Origin: Alloboseaceae bacterium BT-24-1 | GTDB taxonomy: Bacteria; Pseudomonadota; Alphaproteobacteria; Rhizobiales; Beijerinckiaceae | DNA length: 64,000 bases | Reading direction: 5' to 3' | Assembly: GCA_025846845.1 (NCBI GenBank) | Contig: JAOYTL010000005.1 | Coordinates: 433,762 to 497,761 of the forward strand | Part shown: piece by piece, positions 52,978 to 61,845 of the stretch | Position numbering within the stretch: the first letter of the stretch is position 1 | How the letters are laid out: each line of letters starts with the position of its first letter | The notes under the pieces: model-generated | What the model was told of the DNA's origin: nothing | Seen by the model: the letters and a program-made list of their open reading frames with translations, nothing else | Database searches by the model: none | Position numbers and translations under genes: made by a program

Positions 52978-53871
52978 ATGGCGTCGTCGTCGGCGCGGGC
53001 CTATCCCCGCGAAAAATCGCTTTGGCTGTTCGTGGTGCCGAGCGCACTCGTCGTGCTCGGCATCCAGCTCTACCCGGTGCTCTACGCCGTCTATCTCAGC
53101 TTTTTCGACTACCACATCGGCCAGTCGCAGCCCCGTTTCGTCGGGCCCGACAACTACCTCGCTTTGCTTGGCCAGGACCGTGTCTGGGCCTCGCTCAGGA
53201 CGACGGTGATCCTGGTCGCCTCGTCGCTCGCGGTCGAGTTCGCGCTCGGCCTCTTGCTCGCGCTCGGGCTTTACAAGCTGACGCGCGGCGCGCGCCTCTT
53301 CTCGACACTGATCTTCGTGCCCTATCTGATCACGCCGGTGGTCGCGGCGCTGTTCCTGCGCTGGATTTTCGCGGCGCGCTGGGGGCTGGCAGACGCGGTC
53401 ATCGCCTCCTTCGACATCTTCCCGCCGGACTGGCTGGGCTCGCCGGTCTGGGCCTTCGTCACCATCATCGTCGCCGATGTCTGGCAGTTCACACCCTTCG
53501 TCATGCTGATCCTCTATGCCGGCCTGCAGGGCATGGACGAGGCGCTGCTCGAAGCCGGCAAGATCGACGGCGCGTCTGGCCCGCGCCTGGTCTGGCACAT
53601 CATCCTGCCATGCTTACGGCCGCAGATCCTGTTCGTGCTGGCGATCCGGCTGATGGATTCCTTCCGCACCTTCGACAGCATCTATGTGCTGACCGGCGGC
53701 GGCCCTGGAACCGCGACCGAGACGCTGACCATGTACACCTACGCTTTGGCCTTCAAGCAGCTCGACCTCGGCCGCGCCTCGACGCTGGGCGTCCTGACCA
53801 TGCTGATCGTCACCGGGTTGACGCTGATGATCATCTCGCTGATGTACCGGCGCGAGCGGGGGGCGTTCTGA
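52978..53871 (+). CDS. Sugar ABC transporter permease (MalF/UgpA-type)
   Basis: A 297-aa permease with six hydrophobic segments (LWLFVVPSALVVLGIQLYPVLYAVYLSFFDY opening, in parts). The EAA loop is LLEAGKIDGASGPRLVWHIILPCLRPQ near residue 183, and GGPGTATETLTMYTYALAFKQLDLG is typical of the family. Its TGA overlaps the ATG of the next permease by one base (TGATG). Confidence 0.92.
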   Translation: MASSSARAYPREKSLWLFVVPSALVVLGIQLYPVLYAVYLSFFDYHIGQSQPRFVGPDNYLALLGQDRVWASLRTTVILVASSLAVEFALGLLLALGLYKLTRGARLFSTLIFVPYLITPVVAALFLRWIFAARWGLADAVIASFDIFPPDWLGSPVWAFVTIIVADVWQFTPFVMLILYAGLQGMDEALLEAGKIDGASGPRLVWHIILPCLRPQILFVLAIRLMDSFRTFDSIYVLTGGGPGTATETLTMYTYALAFKQLDLGRASTLGVLTMLIVTGLTLMIISLMYRRERGAF

Positions 53872-54692
53872 TGCGCCGCCTCCTGGGCCAGCCGCTGGTC
53901 GTCTTCCTGTTGTCGCTGTTCGCGCTGTTCAGCCTGACCCCGATCATCTGGGCGGTGCTGATCTCGATCAAGCAGCCGGCCGATGCCTTCGCGATCCCGC
54001 CGAAGCTGTTCTTCGAACCGACCTTCCGCTTCCACTACGAGATCTGGGCCGAGCGCCGCTTCGTCGAGTTCTTCGCGAACAGCACGATCATCGCGCTCGG
54101 CACCGTCTTCATCTCGGTGCCGCTCGGCACGCTTTCCGCCTACGGCCTGTCGCGGCTGGAGAGCAAGATGGCGCGCTCCTATCTGATGGGCCTGCTGGTG
54201 ATCCGGATGTTCCCGCACATCCTGCTGCTGATCCCGTTCTTCATCGTGGCGCGCTCACTCTCGATGATCGACACCTATCCTGCGATGATCGCGGCGATGG
54301 TGGCGATCAACCAGCCTTTCACCGTCTGGCTGATGCGCAGCTTCTTCCTGGAGATCCCGCGCGAGCTCGACGAAGCCGCGACGATCGACGGCTGCAATGC
54401 CTGGACGACCTTCACCAAGGTGATCCTGCCGCTGGCCAAGCCCGGCATCGTCGTCACCTCGCTGTTCAGCCTGCTGCTCGCCTATAACGAGTTCCTGTTC
54501 GCGCTGATCCTGACCGGCAGCAACACCAAGACGCTGCCCGTGGCGATCGCCGAATATGGCGGCGAGGACCTGAACTACTGGTCGCTCTCGGCCGCCGGCG
54601 CGATCGGGATCATGCTGCCGATCCTGCTGTTCATGCTGTTCTTCCAGCGCCATCTCGTGCGCGGCCTGACCATCGGCGCGGTGAAGGGATGA
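53871..54692 (+). CDS. Sugar ABC transporter permease (MalG/UgpE-type)
   Basis: A 273-aa permease. First helix VVFLLSLFALFSLTPIIWAVLISIKQP, EAA loop ELDEAATIDGCNAWTTFTKVILPLAKPG near residue 160, then a C-terminal YNEFLFALILTGSNTKTLPVAI. ATG 53871 overlaps the upstream stop by one base; the longer open frame is the shadow of the previous permease. No ATP-binding subunit gene follows, so the transporter must borrow an MsmX/UgpC-type ATPase from elsewhere. Confidence 0.92.
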   Translation: MRRLLGQPLVVFLLSLFALFSLTPIIWAVLISIKQPADAFAIPPKLFFEPTFRFHYEIWAERRFVEFFANSTIIALGTVFISVPLGTLSAYGLSRLESKMARSYLMGLLVIRMFPHILLLIPFFIVARSLSMIDTYPAMIAAMVAINQPFTVWLMRSFFLEIPRELDEAATIDGCNAWTTFTKVILPLAKPGIVVTSLFSLLLAYNEFLFALILTGSNTKTLPVAIAEYGGEDLNYWSLSAAGAIGIMLPILLFMLFFQRHLVRGLTIGAVKG

Positions 54693-54694
54693 TC

Positions 54695-55726
54695 ATGGTC
54701 GACCAGAGCATCATCGACGGTTTCATCCGGGCGCAGGCGCAGATCGTGCCGGCGACGATCGCGGCCGTACGCCAGCGGCTGCGCGAACGCACGCTTCCGC
54801 GGGCGGGGCACATCGTCCTCGTCGGTTCCGGCACTTCGCTCAACGCGTTGATGGTGGTGAAGCCGGCACTGGAGGCTGGCGGTGCCTTCGTCGAGGTGTT
54901 GAACCCCGGCGCCTTCCTGCAACGCGAGCCGGTGCTCGGCCGCGAGGCGTTGGTCTTCGCGCTGTCGCAGACCGGAACCAGCGAGACCACCGTCGCGGCG
55001 GTCCTGCGGGCGCAGAACAGCGGGCTGACCTGCATCACCATCACCGCCGCGGCCGATAGCCCGATCGGGCAGGTGGCGACAGCGAAAATCGTGATGCCGA
55101 TCGGGCCCGAGCCGGTCGGTCCGAAGACCAAAGGTTATGGCGGCTCGCTTGCGGCGCTTGCCGAGCTCGTCGCGGCGCTCACCGGTCAGGCCGGGCAGGA
55201 TGTCGCCGAGGCGGCGATAGCTGGCTTGATCGAGACGGCGACACCACCGGCTTTCGCACTGGCGGCGGAGCTCGATGCGGTCGATGGCCTGCTCTTTGCC
55301 GGCGAGGGTCGTCATCTCGGCACGGCGCTCGAAGCTTCGCTCAAGCTCGCGGAGATGACCGGCGTGCCGGCGGCGGCCTTCCCGACCGAGGAAGCCATGC
55401 ATGGTCGCCTCCACGGGCTGACGGGCAGGAGCCTGTGCGTGATGATCGCGGCGGATGCGGCCGAGCGCAGGCTCGCGGCGCATGCCGCCGAGGTGATGGC
55501 CGGGTTCGGCGTCCGCATCTTGATTCTCAATTTGACCGATGAGCCGACACCGTTCGACTGGCTGCGGCTTGACGGGTTGGCGCCGCCCTATGACGCGCTC
55601 GCGGCAATCATTCCGGTGCAGCGGCTGGCGCAGGCCATGGCGGCGCGGCGTGGGATCCCGCCGCATCTGATGCGCTTCCCCGGCCTCTCGAAGAAGCTCG
55701 GCATCAAGATCGACCGCCTGCCATGA
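54695..55726 (+). CDS. SIS-domain sugar-phosphate protein (GlmS/FrlB/AgaS-like)
   Basis: A 343-aa protein with two SIS (phosphosugar-binding) domains: IVLVGSGTSLNALMV near residue 39, LSQTGTSETTVAAV near 87, KTKGYGGSLAAL near 142, and LFAGEGRHLGTALEASLKLAEMTGVPAAAFPTEEAMHGRLHG near 200-240. It lacks the N-terminal glutaminase of GlmS, like deglycases or amino-sugar-phosphate isomerase/deaminases (FrlB, AgaS). AAGGG lies 6 bases before ATG 54695, which I prefer to ATG 54689. With the adjacent sugar transporter and ROK kinase it fits amino-sugar or glycated-amino-acid catabolism. Confidence 0.78.
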   Translation: MVDQSIIDGFIRAQAQIVPATIAAVRQRLRERTLPRAGHIVLVGSGTSLNALMVVKPALEAGGAFVEVLNPGAFLQREPVLGREALVFALSQTGTSETTVAAVLRAQNSGLTCITITAAADSPIGQVATAKIVMPIGPEPVGPKTKGYGGSLAALAELVAALTGQAGQDVAEAAIAGLIETATPPAFALAAELDAVDGLLFAGEGRHLGTALEASLKLAEMTGVPAAAFPTEEAMHGRLHGLTGRSLCVMIAADAAERRLAAHAAEVMAGFGVRILILNLTDEPTPFDWLRLDGLAPPYDALAAIIPVQRLAQAMAARRGIPPHLMRFPGLSKKLGIKIDRLP

Positions 55727-56661
55727 AGACCGTCTTCGCCTTCGATATCGGCGGCACTGCCGTCAAGTTCGGGCTGGTGACCGAAGGTGGCCGGCTCTTG
55801 CAGCAAGGCGAGGTGCCGTTCGAGCGCGACCTACCCTTCATCGCGCTCTGCGAGCGGCTGGCCCGGCTCTATGAGGACGTGATGGCTGGAACGCGGGCCG
55901 ATGCACTGGCGGTCGCGATGCCGGGCTTCGCCTCGCCGGACAGCGGCATCGTCGTCGACGGCGGCGGCAATGTTCCGGCGCTACGTGACGGTTCGATTGC
56001 CCAAGCGCTAGAACAGCGGCTCGGCTTGCCGGTCTGGTTCGGCAATGACGGCGTTGCCGCCGCGCTGGGCGAGATCAGGTACGGCGCTGGCCGGGCGCTG
56101 AATCGCTTCGTCCTGATCACGATCGGAACGGGGGTCGGCGGCGCCGTCGTGCTCGACGGAAGGCCGGTCATTGGCCCGGATGGCCATCCTCCCGAACTCG
56201 GGGCCATCGTCGTCGGTCTCGACGCTGCGGGCAGGCCGCTTTCGCTGGAAGCGCGATCGTCGGCGCCTGCCATGCTGCAAGCTCATGCGGACCGGGTGGG
56301 AACTTCAGCTGTGTCGGTACGGACGCTGTTCGAGCTGGCCGATGCCTGCGACGCAGCGGCTGACGCGACCATCGATGCGGCTTGTCACGGAATCGCCCAT
56401 GCGGCGGGCGCTCTGACCAATGCGCTCATGCTCGACGCGATCGTGCTCGGCGGCGGCGTGTCGGGTGCCGGCGAAGCTCTCGCGCGCCGGATCCGCGTCC
56501 TTCTGCCAACTTACGTCTGGCCAGCTTTGGCGGCGAAGGTCGACATCCGCATCGCCGAACTCGGTAACACGGCCGGGTTGCTCGGCGTTGCATCGCTTGC
56601 TTTCGAAGGACTATCCGCATCGGCCTACGACCGTAGTGTCAGGCAGGCCATCAAATCCTGA
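55723..56661 (+). CDS. ROK-family sugar kinase
   Basis: A 312-aa ROK protein without an HTH, so a kinase rather than a repressor. The phosphate-binding motif FDIGGTAVKFGLV is at residue 6. LPVWFGNDGVAAALGEIRYGAG gives the catalytic Asp, and TIGTGVGGAVVLDG follows. The usual CPNG-type zinc loop CxCGxxGC is missing; the stretch reads HPPELGAIVV, which sets it apart from NagK/NanK-type members. It overlaps the SIS gene by 4 bp. Would phosphorylate the imported sugar, perhaps an amino sugar. Confidence 0.78.
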   Translation: MKTVFAFDIGGTAVKFGLVTEGGRLLQQGEVPFERDLPFIALCERLARLYEDVMAGTRADALAVAMPGFASPDSGIVVDGGGNVPALRDGSIAQALEQRLGLPVWFGNDGVAAALGEIRYGAGRALNRFVLITIGTGVGGAVVLDGRPVIGPDGHPPELGAIVVGLDAAGRPLSLEARSSAPAMLQAHADRVGTSAVSVRTLFELADACDAAADATIDAACHGIAHAAGALTNALMLDAIVLGGGVSGAGEALARRIRVLLPTYVWPALAAKVDIRIAELGNTAGLLGVASLAFEGLSASAYDRSVRQAIKS

Positions 56662-56671
56662 TCAGCTAGCG

Positions 56672-57736
56672 TCAGTCGGTGTCGGTGAGGGCGCCCGGAA
56701 TCGCGATGCCGAGGCGGCCGGCGCTGGCCTGAAGCGCAGCTAGCGTTGTCCTTGCGAGCGGACAGAAACCGTCGAAATGGCTGCGCGCCTGCATTGCGCG
56801 ATCGCCCGGCAGGCGGACAGGAGCGCCGCCGGGAACCGATTTTGAATCCCGGATGCGGTCGGCGAACATCGCCGCGGCGGCTTCGAAATCGGCAAGAGGA
56901 CGCATGCCCTCGATCTCGATCGCCATGAACAGGTTGGCGCTGCCATAGGGCCTGGAGAGATCGCCATAGAGCGGCTGCACCTCGCTGCCGATGCCGCCGG
57001 CCGATAGTCCGCCGGCGATGAGGTCGATCATCACGGCAAGGCCGAAGCCCTTTGCTCCCGCTGCCGGTAGCAGCACGCCCTTGATCGCCTCGGCCGCGTC
57101 GCGGGTCGGCAGCCCGTCGGCCGTCTGGGCCCAGCCCTCGGGAATGGGCTCGCCCTTGCTCGCCGCCAGCCTGACCTTGCCCATCGCCCCGGCGCTCATG
57201 GCGAGGTCGAGGAGGATCGGCTCGCCGCCGGTCGGAATGGCGATCGCCAGCGGGTTGTTGCCGACGACCGCTTCGGCCCCGCCGGGCGCCGGCAGCATCG
57301 GGCGCGTATTGGCCATGACGATGCCGATCTGGCCGGCGAGCGCGATCTTGCGGGCAAAGCGCCCCGCCGCGCCGAAATGGAAGGCGTTGCGGACGGCGAC
57401 GATCGCGACGCCGTGCTCGGCAGCACGGGCGATCGCGAGGTCGCAGGCGCGCTCGGCCGTGACCTGGCCGAGCCCGTTCCTGGCATCCATCGTCAGGCGC
57501 GCGCCTGTGTCGACGACGATCTCGCCGCTGGCCGCCGGATCGACGGACTTGCGTTCGATCCGCTCCAGATACATCGGCAATTGCAGCAGGCCATGCGAGG
57601 CCAGGCCCTCGATATCGGCATCGACGAGAGCGTCAGCCACAACGGCGGCATTGCCCGGCGGCGTCCCGGCCGCCTCGAGCAAGGCAGCCGCGAAGGATCG
57701 CAGCGCCTCGGCGGGATAGCGGCCGGAAGTCGTCAT
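56672..57736 (-). CDS. Ldh-family (malate/L-lactate/ureidoglycolate-type) dehydrogenase
   Basis: A 354-aa NAD(P)-dependent dehydrogenase of the type-2 malate/L-lactate/2,3-diketo-L-gulonate fold. The catalytic histidine is in HFGAAGRFA near residue 120, DARNGLGQVTAERA precedes it, and GNNPLAIAIP plus the late GAKGFGLAVMIDLI are conserved. It would reduce a 2-keto acid or oxidise a 2-hydroxy acid. Its start overlaps the stop of the binding-protein gene (TGATG), so both are one operon opposite the aldolase/cupin/DUF6282 genes. Confidence 0.83.
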   Translation of the reverse strand: MTTSGRYPAEALRSFAAALLEAAGTPPGNAAVVADALVDADIEGLASHGLLQLPMYLERIERKSVDPAASGEIVVDTGARLTMDARNGLGQVTAERACDLAIARAAEHGVAIVAVRNAFHFGAAGRFARKIALAGQIGIVMANTRPMLPAPGGAEAVVGNNPLAIAIPTGGEPILLDLAMSAGAMGKVRLAASKGEPIPEGWAQTADGLPTRDAAEAIKGVLLPAAGAKGFGLAVMIDLIAGGLSAGGIGSEVQPLYGDLSRPYGSANLFMAIEIEGMRPLADFEAAAAMFADRIRDSKSVPGGAPVRLPGDRAMQARSHFDGFCPLARTTLAALQASAGRLGIAIPGALTDTD

Positions 57737-58746
57737 CAGCGCACCGGCGGCGCGTATTGCAGGTCGCCCTTGGTCCAGAGCTTGTTGAGCCCACGCTCGA
57801 TGCCGAGCTTCGAGCCCGAGCCGACATTGCGCTCGAAGACCTCGCCGTAATTGCCGACCTGCTTGACGATCTGCAGCGCCCAGTCCGGCTTCAACCCCAT
57901 CGACTCGCCCAGATTTCCCGTACTGCCGAGCAGGCGCTGGACTTCGGGCGAGCCGGTGCGCTTCTGCTCGTCGGCATTGGCGGAGGTAACGCCGAGCTCC
58001 TCGGCCACGAGCATGGCATAGAGCGACCAGCGCACGATGCTGGTCCAGGTCTCGTCGCCCTGGCGCACGACCGGGCCGAGCGGCTCCTTCGAGATCAGCT
58101 CAGGCAGGATCACATATTCCGCCGGGTTGACCAGCTTCAGCCGATAGGCCGACAGCGCCGAGACATCGTTGCTGAAGACGTCGCAGCGGCCGGATTCGAA
58201 GGCCTTGGCGGTCTGGTCGCCGGCCTCGAAGGCGACGCCCTCGTATTTCATGCCGTTGCCACGGAAATAGTCGGCGATGTTGAGCTCGGTGGTCGTGCCG
58301 GTCGGCACGCAGACCGAGGCGCCGCCCAGCTCCTTCGCCGATTTGATGTTCAGCGCCTTGCGGACCATGAAGCCCTGGCCGTCGTAATAGCCGACGCCGA
58401 CATAGCGCAGGCCCATCTGGGTGTCGCGCGACAGCGTCCAGGTCGCCTGCCGGGAGAGGAGGTCGATCTCGCCGCTCTGCAGGCTGACGAAGCGGTCCTT
58501 CGGGCTGAGCGGGGTATAGCGGACCTTGTTGGCATCGGCGAAGACGGCGGCCGCCACGGCCCGGCAGATGTCGACATCGAAGCCGCCCCAGCGCCCGGCC
58601 TCGTCCGGGACCGAGAAGCCGGCGACGCCCGGGCTGACGCCGCAGATCATCTCGCCACGGTTCCTGACGGTCTCGAGCGTGCCGGCGGCTGCCGGCATGA
58701 CGCAGGCGGCCATCAGGCCAGCGATCAGCAACAGGCGTGTCTTCAT
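57736..58746 (-). CDS. Amino-acid ABC transporter substrate-binding protein (AapJ/BztA-like)
   Basis: A 336-aa periplasmic protein. Signal peptide MKTRLLLIAGLMAACVMPAAA is cut before GTLETV. GTLETVRNRGEMICGVSPGVAGFS, GFDVDICRAVAAAVFAD, LLSRQATWTLSRDT and the C-terminal NYGEVFERNVG-like region match AapJ, the binding protein of the general L-amino-acid transporter of Rhizobiales. ATG 58746 has AAAGGGC upstream. No permease or ATPase genes are next to it, so it is an orphan or works with a transporter elsewhere. Confidence 0.87.
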   Translation of the reverse strand: MKTRLLLIAGLMAACVMPAAAGTLETVRNRGEMICGVSPGVAGFSVPDEAGRWGGFDVDICRAVAAAVFADANKVRYTPLSPKDRFVSLQSGEIDLLSRQATWTLSRDTQMGLRYVGVGYYDGQGFMVRKALNIKSAKELGGASVCVPTGTTTELNIADYFRGNGMKYEGVAFEAGDQTAKAFESGRCDVFSNDVSALSAYRLKLVNPAEYVILPELISKEPLGPVVRQGDETWTSIVRWSLYAMLVAEELGVTSANADEQKRTGSPEVQRLLGSTGNLGESMGLKPDWALQIVKQVGNYGEVFERNVGSGSKLGIERGLNKLWTKGDLQYAPPVR

Positions 58747-58935
58747 TCGGATGCCCTTTCTTGGGAGGTTCGTATCCGACGTTTCCTCGTCAAACCCCAT
58801 GATGATCCTGATGACTTTCTGCCGCAGGGGCAGGCGCACCTCCACCGATTTCGAGATGTGAAACGGGGCGACTTCGAGCGATATCCCGGAGCGGCAGTGC
58901 CATCATCCGATCATCGCAATCGGTACGGCCTACCC

Positions 58936-59736
58936 ATGCAGCCCCCTGCCCTCGCCAGCTTCCGCCATCGCCTCGTCAGCGGCGCCTTCCTGGCGGGGAG
59001 CTTCGTCAAGACGCCGAGCCCGCACGCCACCGAAATTCTCGGCAATAGCGGCTTCGACTTCATCGTGGTCGATCAGGAGCACGCACCTTTCGACCGCGGC
59101 ACGACCGACCTCGTGCTGCTGGCGGCGCGGGCGGCCGGCGTCGCCGGGGTCGTGCGCGTCCCGACACTGACGAGCGATGCGATCCAGGCTTCGCTCGATT
59201 GCGGCGCGGTCGGCATCCTCGCCCCGCATATTGCGAGCGTGGCGGATGCGCAGGCGCTTGTCGCCGCCTGCCGCTATCGCGGCGGCAAGCGCGGCTTCTC
59301 CGGCGTCACCCGCGCCGGCTGCTATGGTGGCAGCAAGATGTGGGATCTCGTCGACACGGCCGATGCGACGGTGGCGACGATCGCCATGATTGAGGACCCG
59401 TCGGCGCTGGACCAGATCGACGCCATCCTCGCGGTCGAGGGGCTCGACGCCGTCTTCATCGGCCGTGGTGACCTCACCGTCGCCTTCGGCGCTCCGACCC
59501 GCGATGCGCCCGAAGTCCGCAACGCGGTCGACACGATCCTTCGTGCCGCGAAGCAGGCCGGCAAGCCGGTCTGCGTAATGACCGACAATGGCGAGGAATC
59601 CGCCGCTTTCGCCGAGCGCGGCGCCAGCGCTTTCATCCTGTCCTCGGACCAGGGCTTCCTGCGCAAGGCGGCGAGCGAGGCACTGGGGCAGATGCAGACC
59701 GCCAGGAGCCGGGTCGAGAACCCAGGCTCCCGATAG
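58936..59736 (+). CDS. HpcH/HpaI-family class II aldolase
   Basis: A 266-aa metal-dependent aldolase. Features include GSFVKTPSPHATEILGNSGFDFIVVDQEHAPF (catalytic Glu-His, near residues 22-51), LASLDCGAVGILAPHIAS with the DCGA motif, RGGKRGFSG, and MIEDPSALDQIDAI with the metal-binding Glu, then DAVFIGRGDLTVAFG. It cleaves a 2-keto-3-deoxy or 4-hydroxy-2-keto acid to pyruvate and an aldehyde. Start ATG 58936; the open frame further upstream is antisense to the binding-protein gene. Followed closely by cupin and DUF6282 genes. Confidence 0.87.
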   Translation: MQPPALASFRHRLVSGAFLAGSFVKTPSPHATEILGNSGFDFIVVDQEHAPFDRGTTDLVLLAARAAGVAGVVRVPTLTSDAIQASLDCGAVGILAPHIASVADAQALVAACRYRGGKRGFSGVTRAGCYGGSKMWDLVDTADATVATIAMIEDPSALDQIDAILAVEGLDAVFIGRGDLTVAFGAPTRDAPEVRNAVDTILRAAKQAGKPVCVMTDNGEESAAFAERGASAFILSSDQGFLRKAASEALGQMQTARSRVENPGSR

Positions 59737-59749
59737 GAGATACGGACCC

Positions 59750-60667
59750 GTGAGCTATCCCTCCAGCGATCCGCGCTCGAAATTGTCCGGGCCGGCGGCG
59801 GCGAAGGCCGCACCGGTCAAGGCCTATGCCGGCGCCGACTATGCCCGTTTCTACGCGCAGGAGCCGCAGCAGGCGAACGAGACCGAGCGCACCTGGCTGG
59901 CGCGCGGCCAGAACTTCATCACCGCCTATTCGGATGTGAAGCCGGGCGCCGTGCTGGCGCGCGCCGCGCAGCCGGACGAATACTGCCTGATCCTGCCGGA
60001 GAAGGAGCTGGGAGCGACCGTCACGGCCGGGGCCGAGACGGTCGAGGTCATGGGCGGCTCGATCGTGTTCGTGCCGCCGGGCGCCTCGCGCATCACCCTC
60101 AAGGGCGCTGGACGTGTCATCCGCATCTTCTCCAGCGTCGCCGCCGATCTCGCGGCCGCCTGCTCCAACGCCGCCTCCTATGCTGAGCCCCATGCCAATG
60201 TCGCGCTTCTCGAGCCTTGGCCGGAGCCGCGTGGCGGCTTCAGAATCCGCGCCTACAGCCTCGACGCCGGTGCTGGCGAGGGCCGTTTCGGCCGCATCTT
60301 CCGCTGCACCACGCTGATGGTGAACATCCTCGATCCCCGAAACGGCCTGCGCGACGTCACCGCGCTCTCGCCGCATCACCACGACGATTTCGAGCAAGGC
60401 TCTCTCGTGATCGACGGCGGTTACATCCACGATATCCGCTGGCCCTGGACGCCCGACATGCGGATCTGGCGCGAGGACGAGCACGAATTGATGGCGGCGC
60501 CGTCGCTGACCGTGATCCCGCCGCCCTCGATCCACACCTCGCGCTCGGTCCTGCCCGGGCTGAACCAGATGATCGACATCTTCTCTCCGCCCCGCCTCGA
60601 CTTCTCGCTGAAGCCCGGCTGGGTCATCAACGCCGCGGACTATCCGATGCCCGGCGAAACCGCCTGA
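59750..60667 (+). CDS. Cupin-fold protein of unknown substrate
   Basis: A 305-aa protein likely with a duplicated cupin fold. The first repeat contains YCLILPEKELGATVTAG and GGSIVFVPPGASRI; the second has SPHHHDDFEQGSLVIDGGYIHDIRWPW with three consecutive histidines and Glu as a metal site near residue 203. GTG 59750 is the start, with GGAGA 9 bases upstream. Probably an isomerase or oxygenase-like metal enzyme for the same pathway as the aldolase, 13 bp upstream. No signal peptide. Function not assigned. Confidence 0.65.
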   Translation: MSYPSSDPRSKLSGPAAAKAAPVKAYAGADYARFYAQEPQQANETERTWLARGQNFITAYSDVKPGAVLARAAQPDEYCLILPEKELGATVTAGAETVEVMGGSIVFVPPGASRITLKGAGRVIRIFSSVAADLAAACSNAASYAEPHANVALLEPWPEPRGGFRIRAYSLDAGAGEGRFGRIFRCTTLMVNILDPRNGLRDVTALSPHHHDDFEQGSLVIDGGYIHDIRWPWTPDMRIWREDEHELMAAPSLTVIPPPSIHTSRSVLPGLNQMIDIFSPPRLDFSLKPGWVINAADYPMPGETA

Positions 60668-60678
60668 GGGCTCCCGAC

Positions 60679-61611
60679 ATGACCTCCACCGTCCAGCATG
60701 CCGGCGACCGTAGCCGGCAGATCGCCGACCTCCTCATCGGCGCCGTCGACCTGCACTGCCATAGCGGCCCGGCCGCGATGCCGCGCATCCTCGACCATCA
60801 CGAGGCGATGCTGGATGCCGCCGCGGCGAAATTCCGCGCCGTCGTCTACAAGGATCATTTCTATCTCGGCACCGCCCATGCGATCCTGCTCGAGAAGCTG
60901 GTGCCCTATACCGGCGTCAGGCTGTTCTCGGGCATCGCGCTCAACAACGCGTCCGGCGGTTTCAACCCGCATGCGGTCGACCACGCCATCAAGCTCGGCG
61001 GTACAATCGTCTGGATGCCGACGCTCTCGGCCAAGAATCATATCGACGTGCTCGCCTCCGGGGCGGTGAAGACCTTCCCGAAGACGGCGCAGAAGATGCT
61101 CGATCCGATCCCGCTGACGCCGCTCAGTGCCGACGGCAAGCTGACCGACGACGTCAAGCTGATCCTCGACCTGATCGCGGCCGGCGACATCATCCTCGCC
61201 GGCGGGCATCTCTCGACCCCCGAGCTCTTCGCCGTGTTCGAGGAGGCGAAGGCGCGCGGCGTCAGGAAGCTGCTCGTCAACCACCCGACCTACATGGTCA
61301 ACAATTGCAGCGATGCGGAAATCCGCGGCCTCGTCTCGCTCGGCGCGGTGATGGAGCATTCGATCTGCATGTTCGTCGAGGGCAAGTCGAAGAAGTTCGA
61401 GCCGCCGGAGCTGCGCCGGGTGATCGAGGTCGCCGGCGTCGACAACACCGTGCTGTGCTCGGATCTCGGCCTCACCGGCTCGCCGCGCCCGATCGATGGC
61501 TATCGCGAGGTCGTCGGCCACCTGCTCGACCTGCAGTTCACGGAAAGCGAGATCAAGCGGCTGACCGGCGGGCGTGCGGCGGAGCTGCTCGGGCTGGAGG
61601 CGGCCGCCTGA
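60679..61611 (+). CDS. DUF6282 amidohydrolase-like protein
   Basis: A 310-aa TIM-barrel protein. VDLHCHSGPAAMPR near residue 24 has the HxH metal motif; VYKDHFYLG, GGTIVWMPTLSAKNH, GGHLSTPEL, LLVNHPTYMV and a late CSDLGLTGSPRP contribute further metal ligands, as in amidohydrolase-related enzymes. I recall this as DUF6282. Starts 11 bp after the cupin gene; third gene of the aldolase operon. Probably hydrolyses or dehydrates a carboxylate or lactone; substrate unknown. Confidence 0.72.
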   Translation: MTSTVQHAGDRSRQIADLLIGAVDLHCHSGPAAMPRILDHHEAMLDAAAAKFRAVVYKDHFYLGTAHAILLEKLVPYTGVRLFSGIALNNASGGFNPHAVDHAIKLGGTIVWMPTLSAKNHIDVLASGAVKTFPKTAQKMLDPIPLTPLSADGKLTDDVKLILDLIAAGDIILAGGHLSTPELFAVFEEAKARGVRKLLVNHPTYMVNNCSDAEIRGLVSLGAVMEHSICMFVEGKSKKFEPPELRRVIEVAGVDNTVLCSDLGLTGSPRPIDGYREVVGHLLDLQFTESEIKRLTGGRAAELLGLEAAA

Positions 61612-61845
61612 TAGAAAGGCCAGGGAACTGGCGGGACAGTCAGCTCACGCCCCATTGCGGGCATTTGCAGTGTCCGGATTCGGGGGCCTGGCTGGCTAAC
61701 AGCCTGACGTGATGGATGGCGTTTCGCGATCGACTGGCGCCGATGCCGGGACGCACATGCTCCGCGTTGCAATGATCAGCCTCTCACGTTCTGTCAGCCT
61801 TGAGCTCAATCTCAAGCGGACCGTGAGGCGGCCGAGGCGATGGGT

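Noticed and set aside
57757..58935. Possible 393-residue N-terminal extension of the aldolase
   Set aside because: The stretch is antisense to the amino-acid binding-protein gene; the aldolase fold begins at ATG 58936.
61612..61845. 234-bp gap between the DUF6282 and motB genes
   Set aside because: Looked for a small gene, a tRNA and a terminator; short frames lack ribosome sites, and no strong hairpin with a T-run was found.
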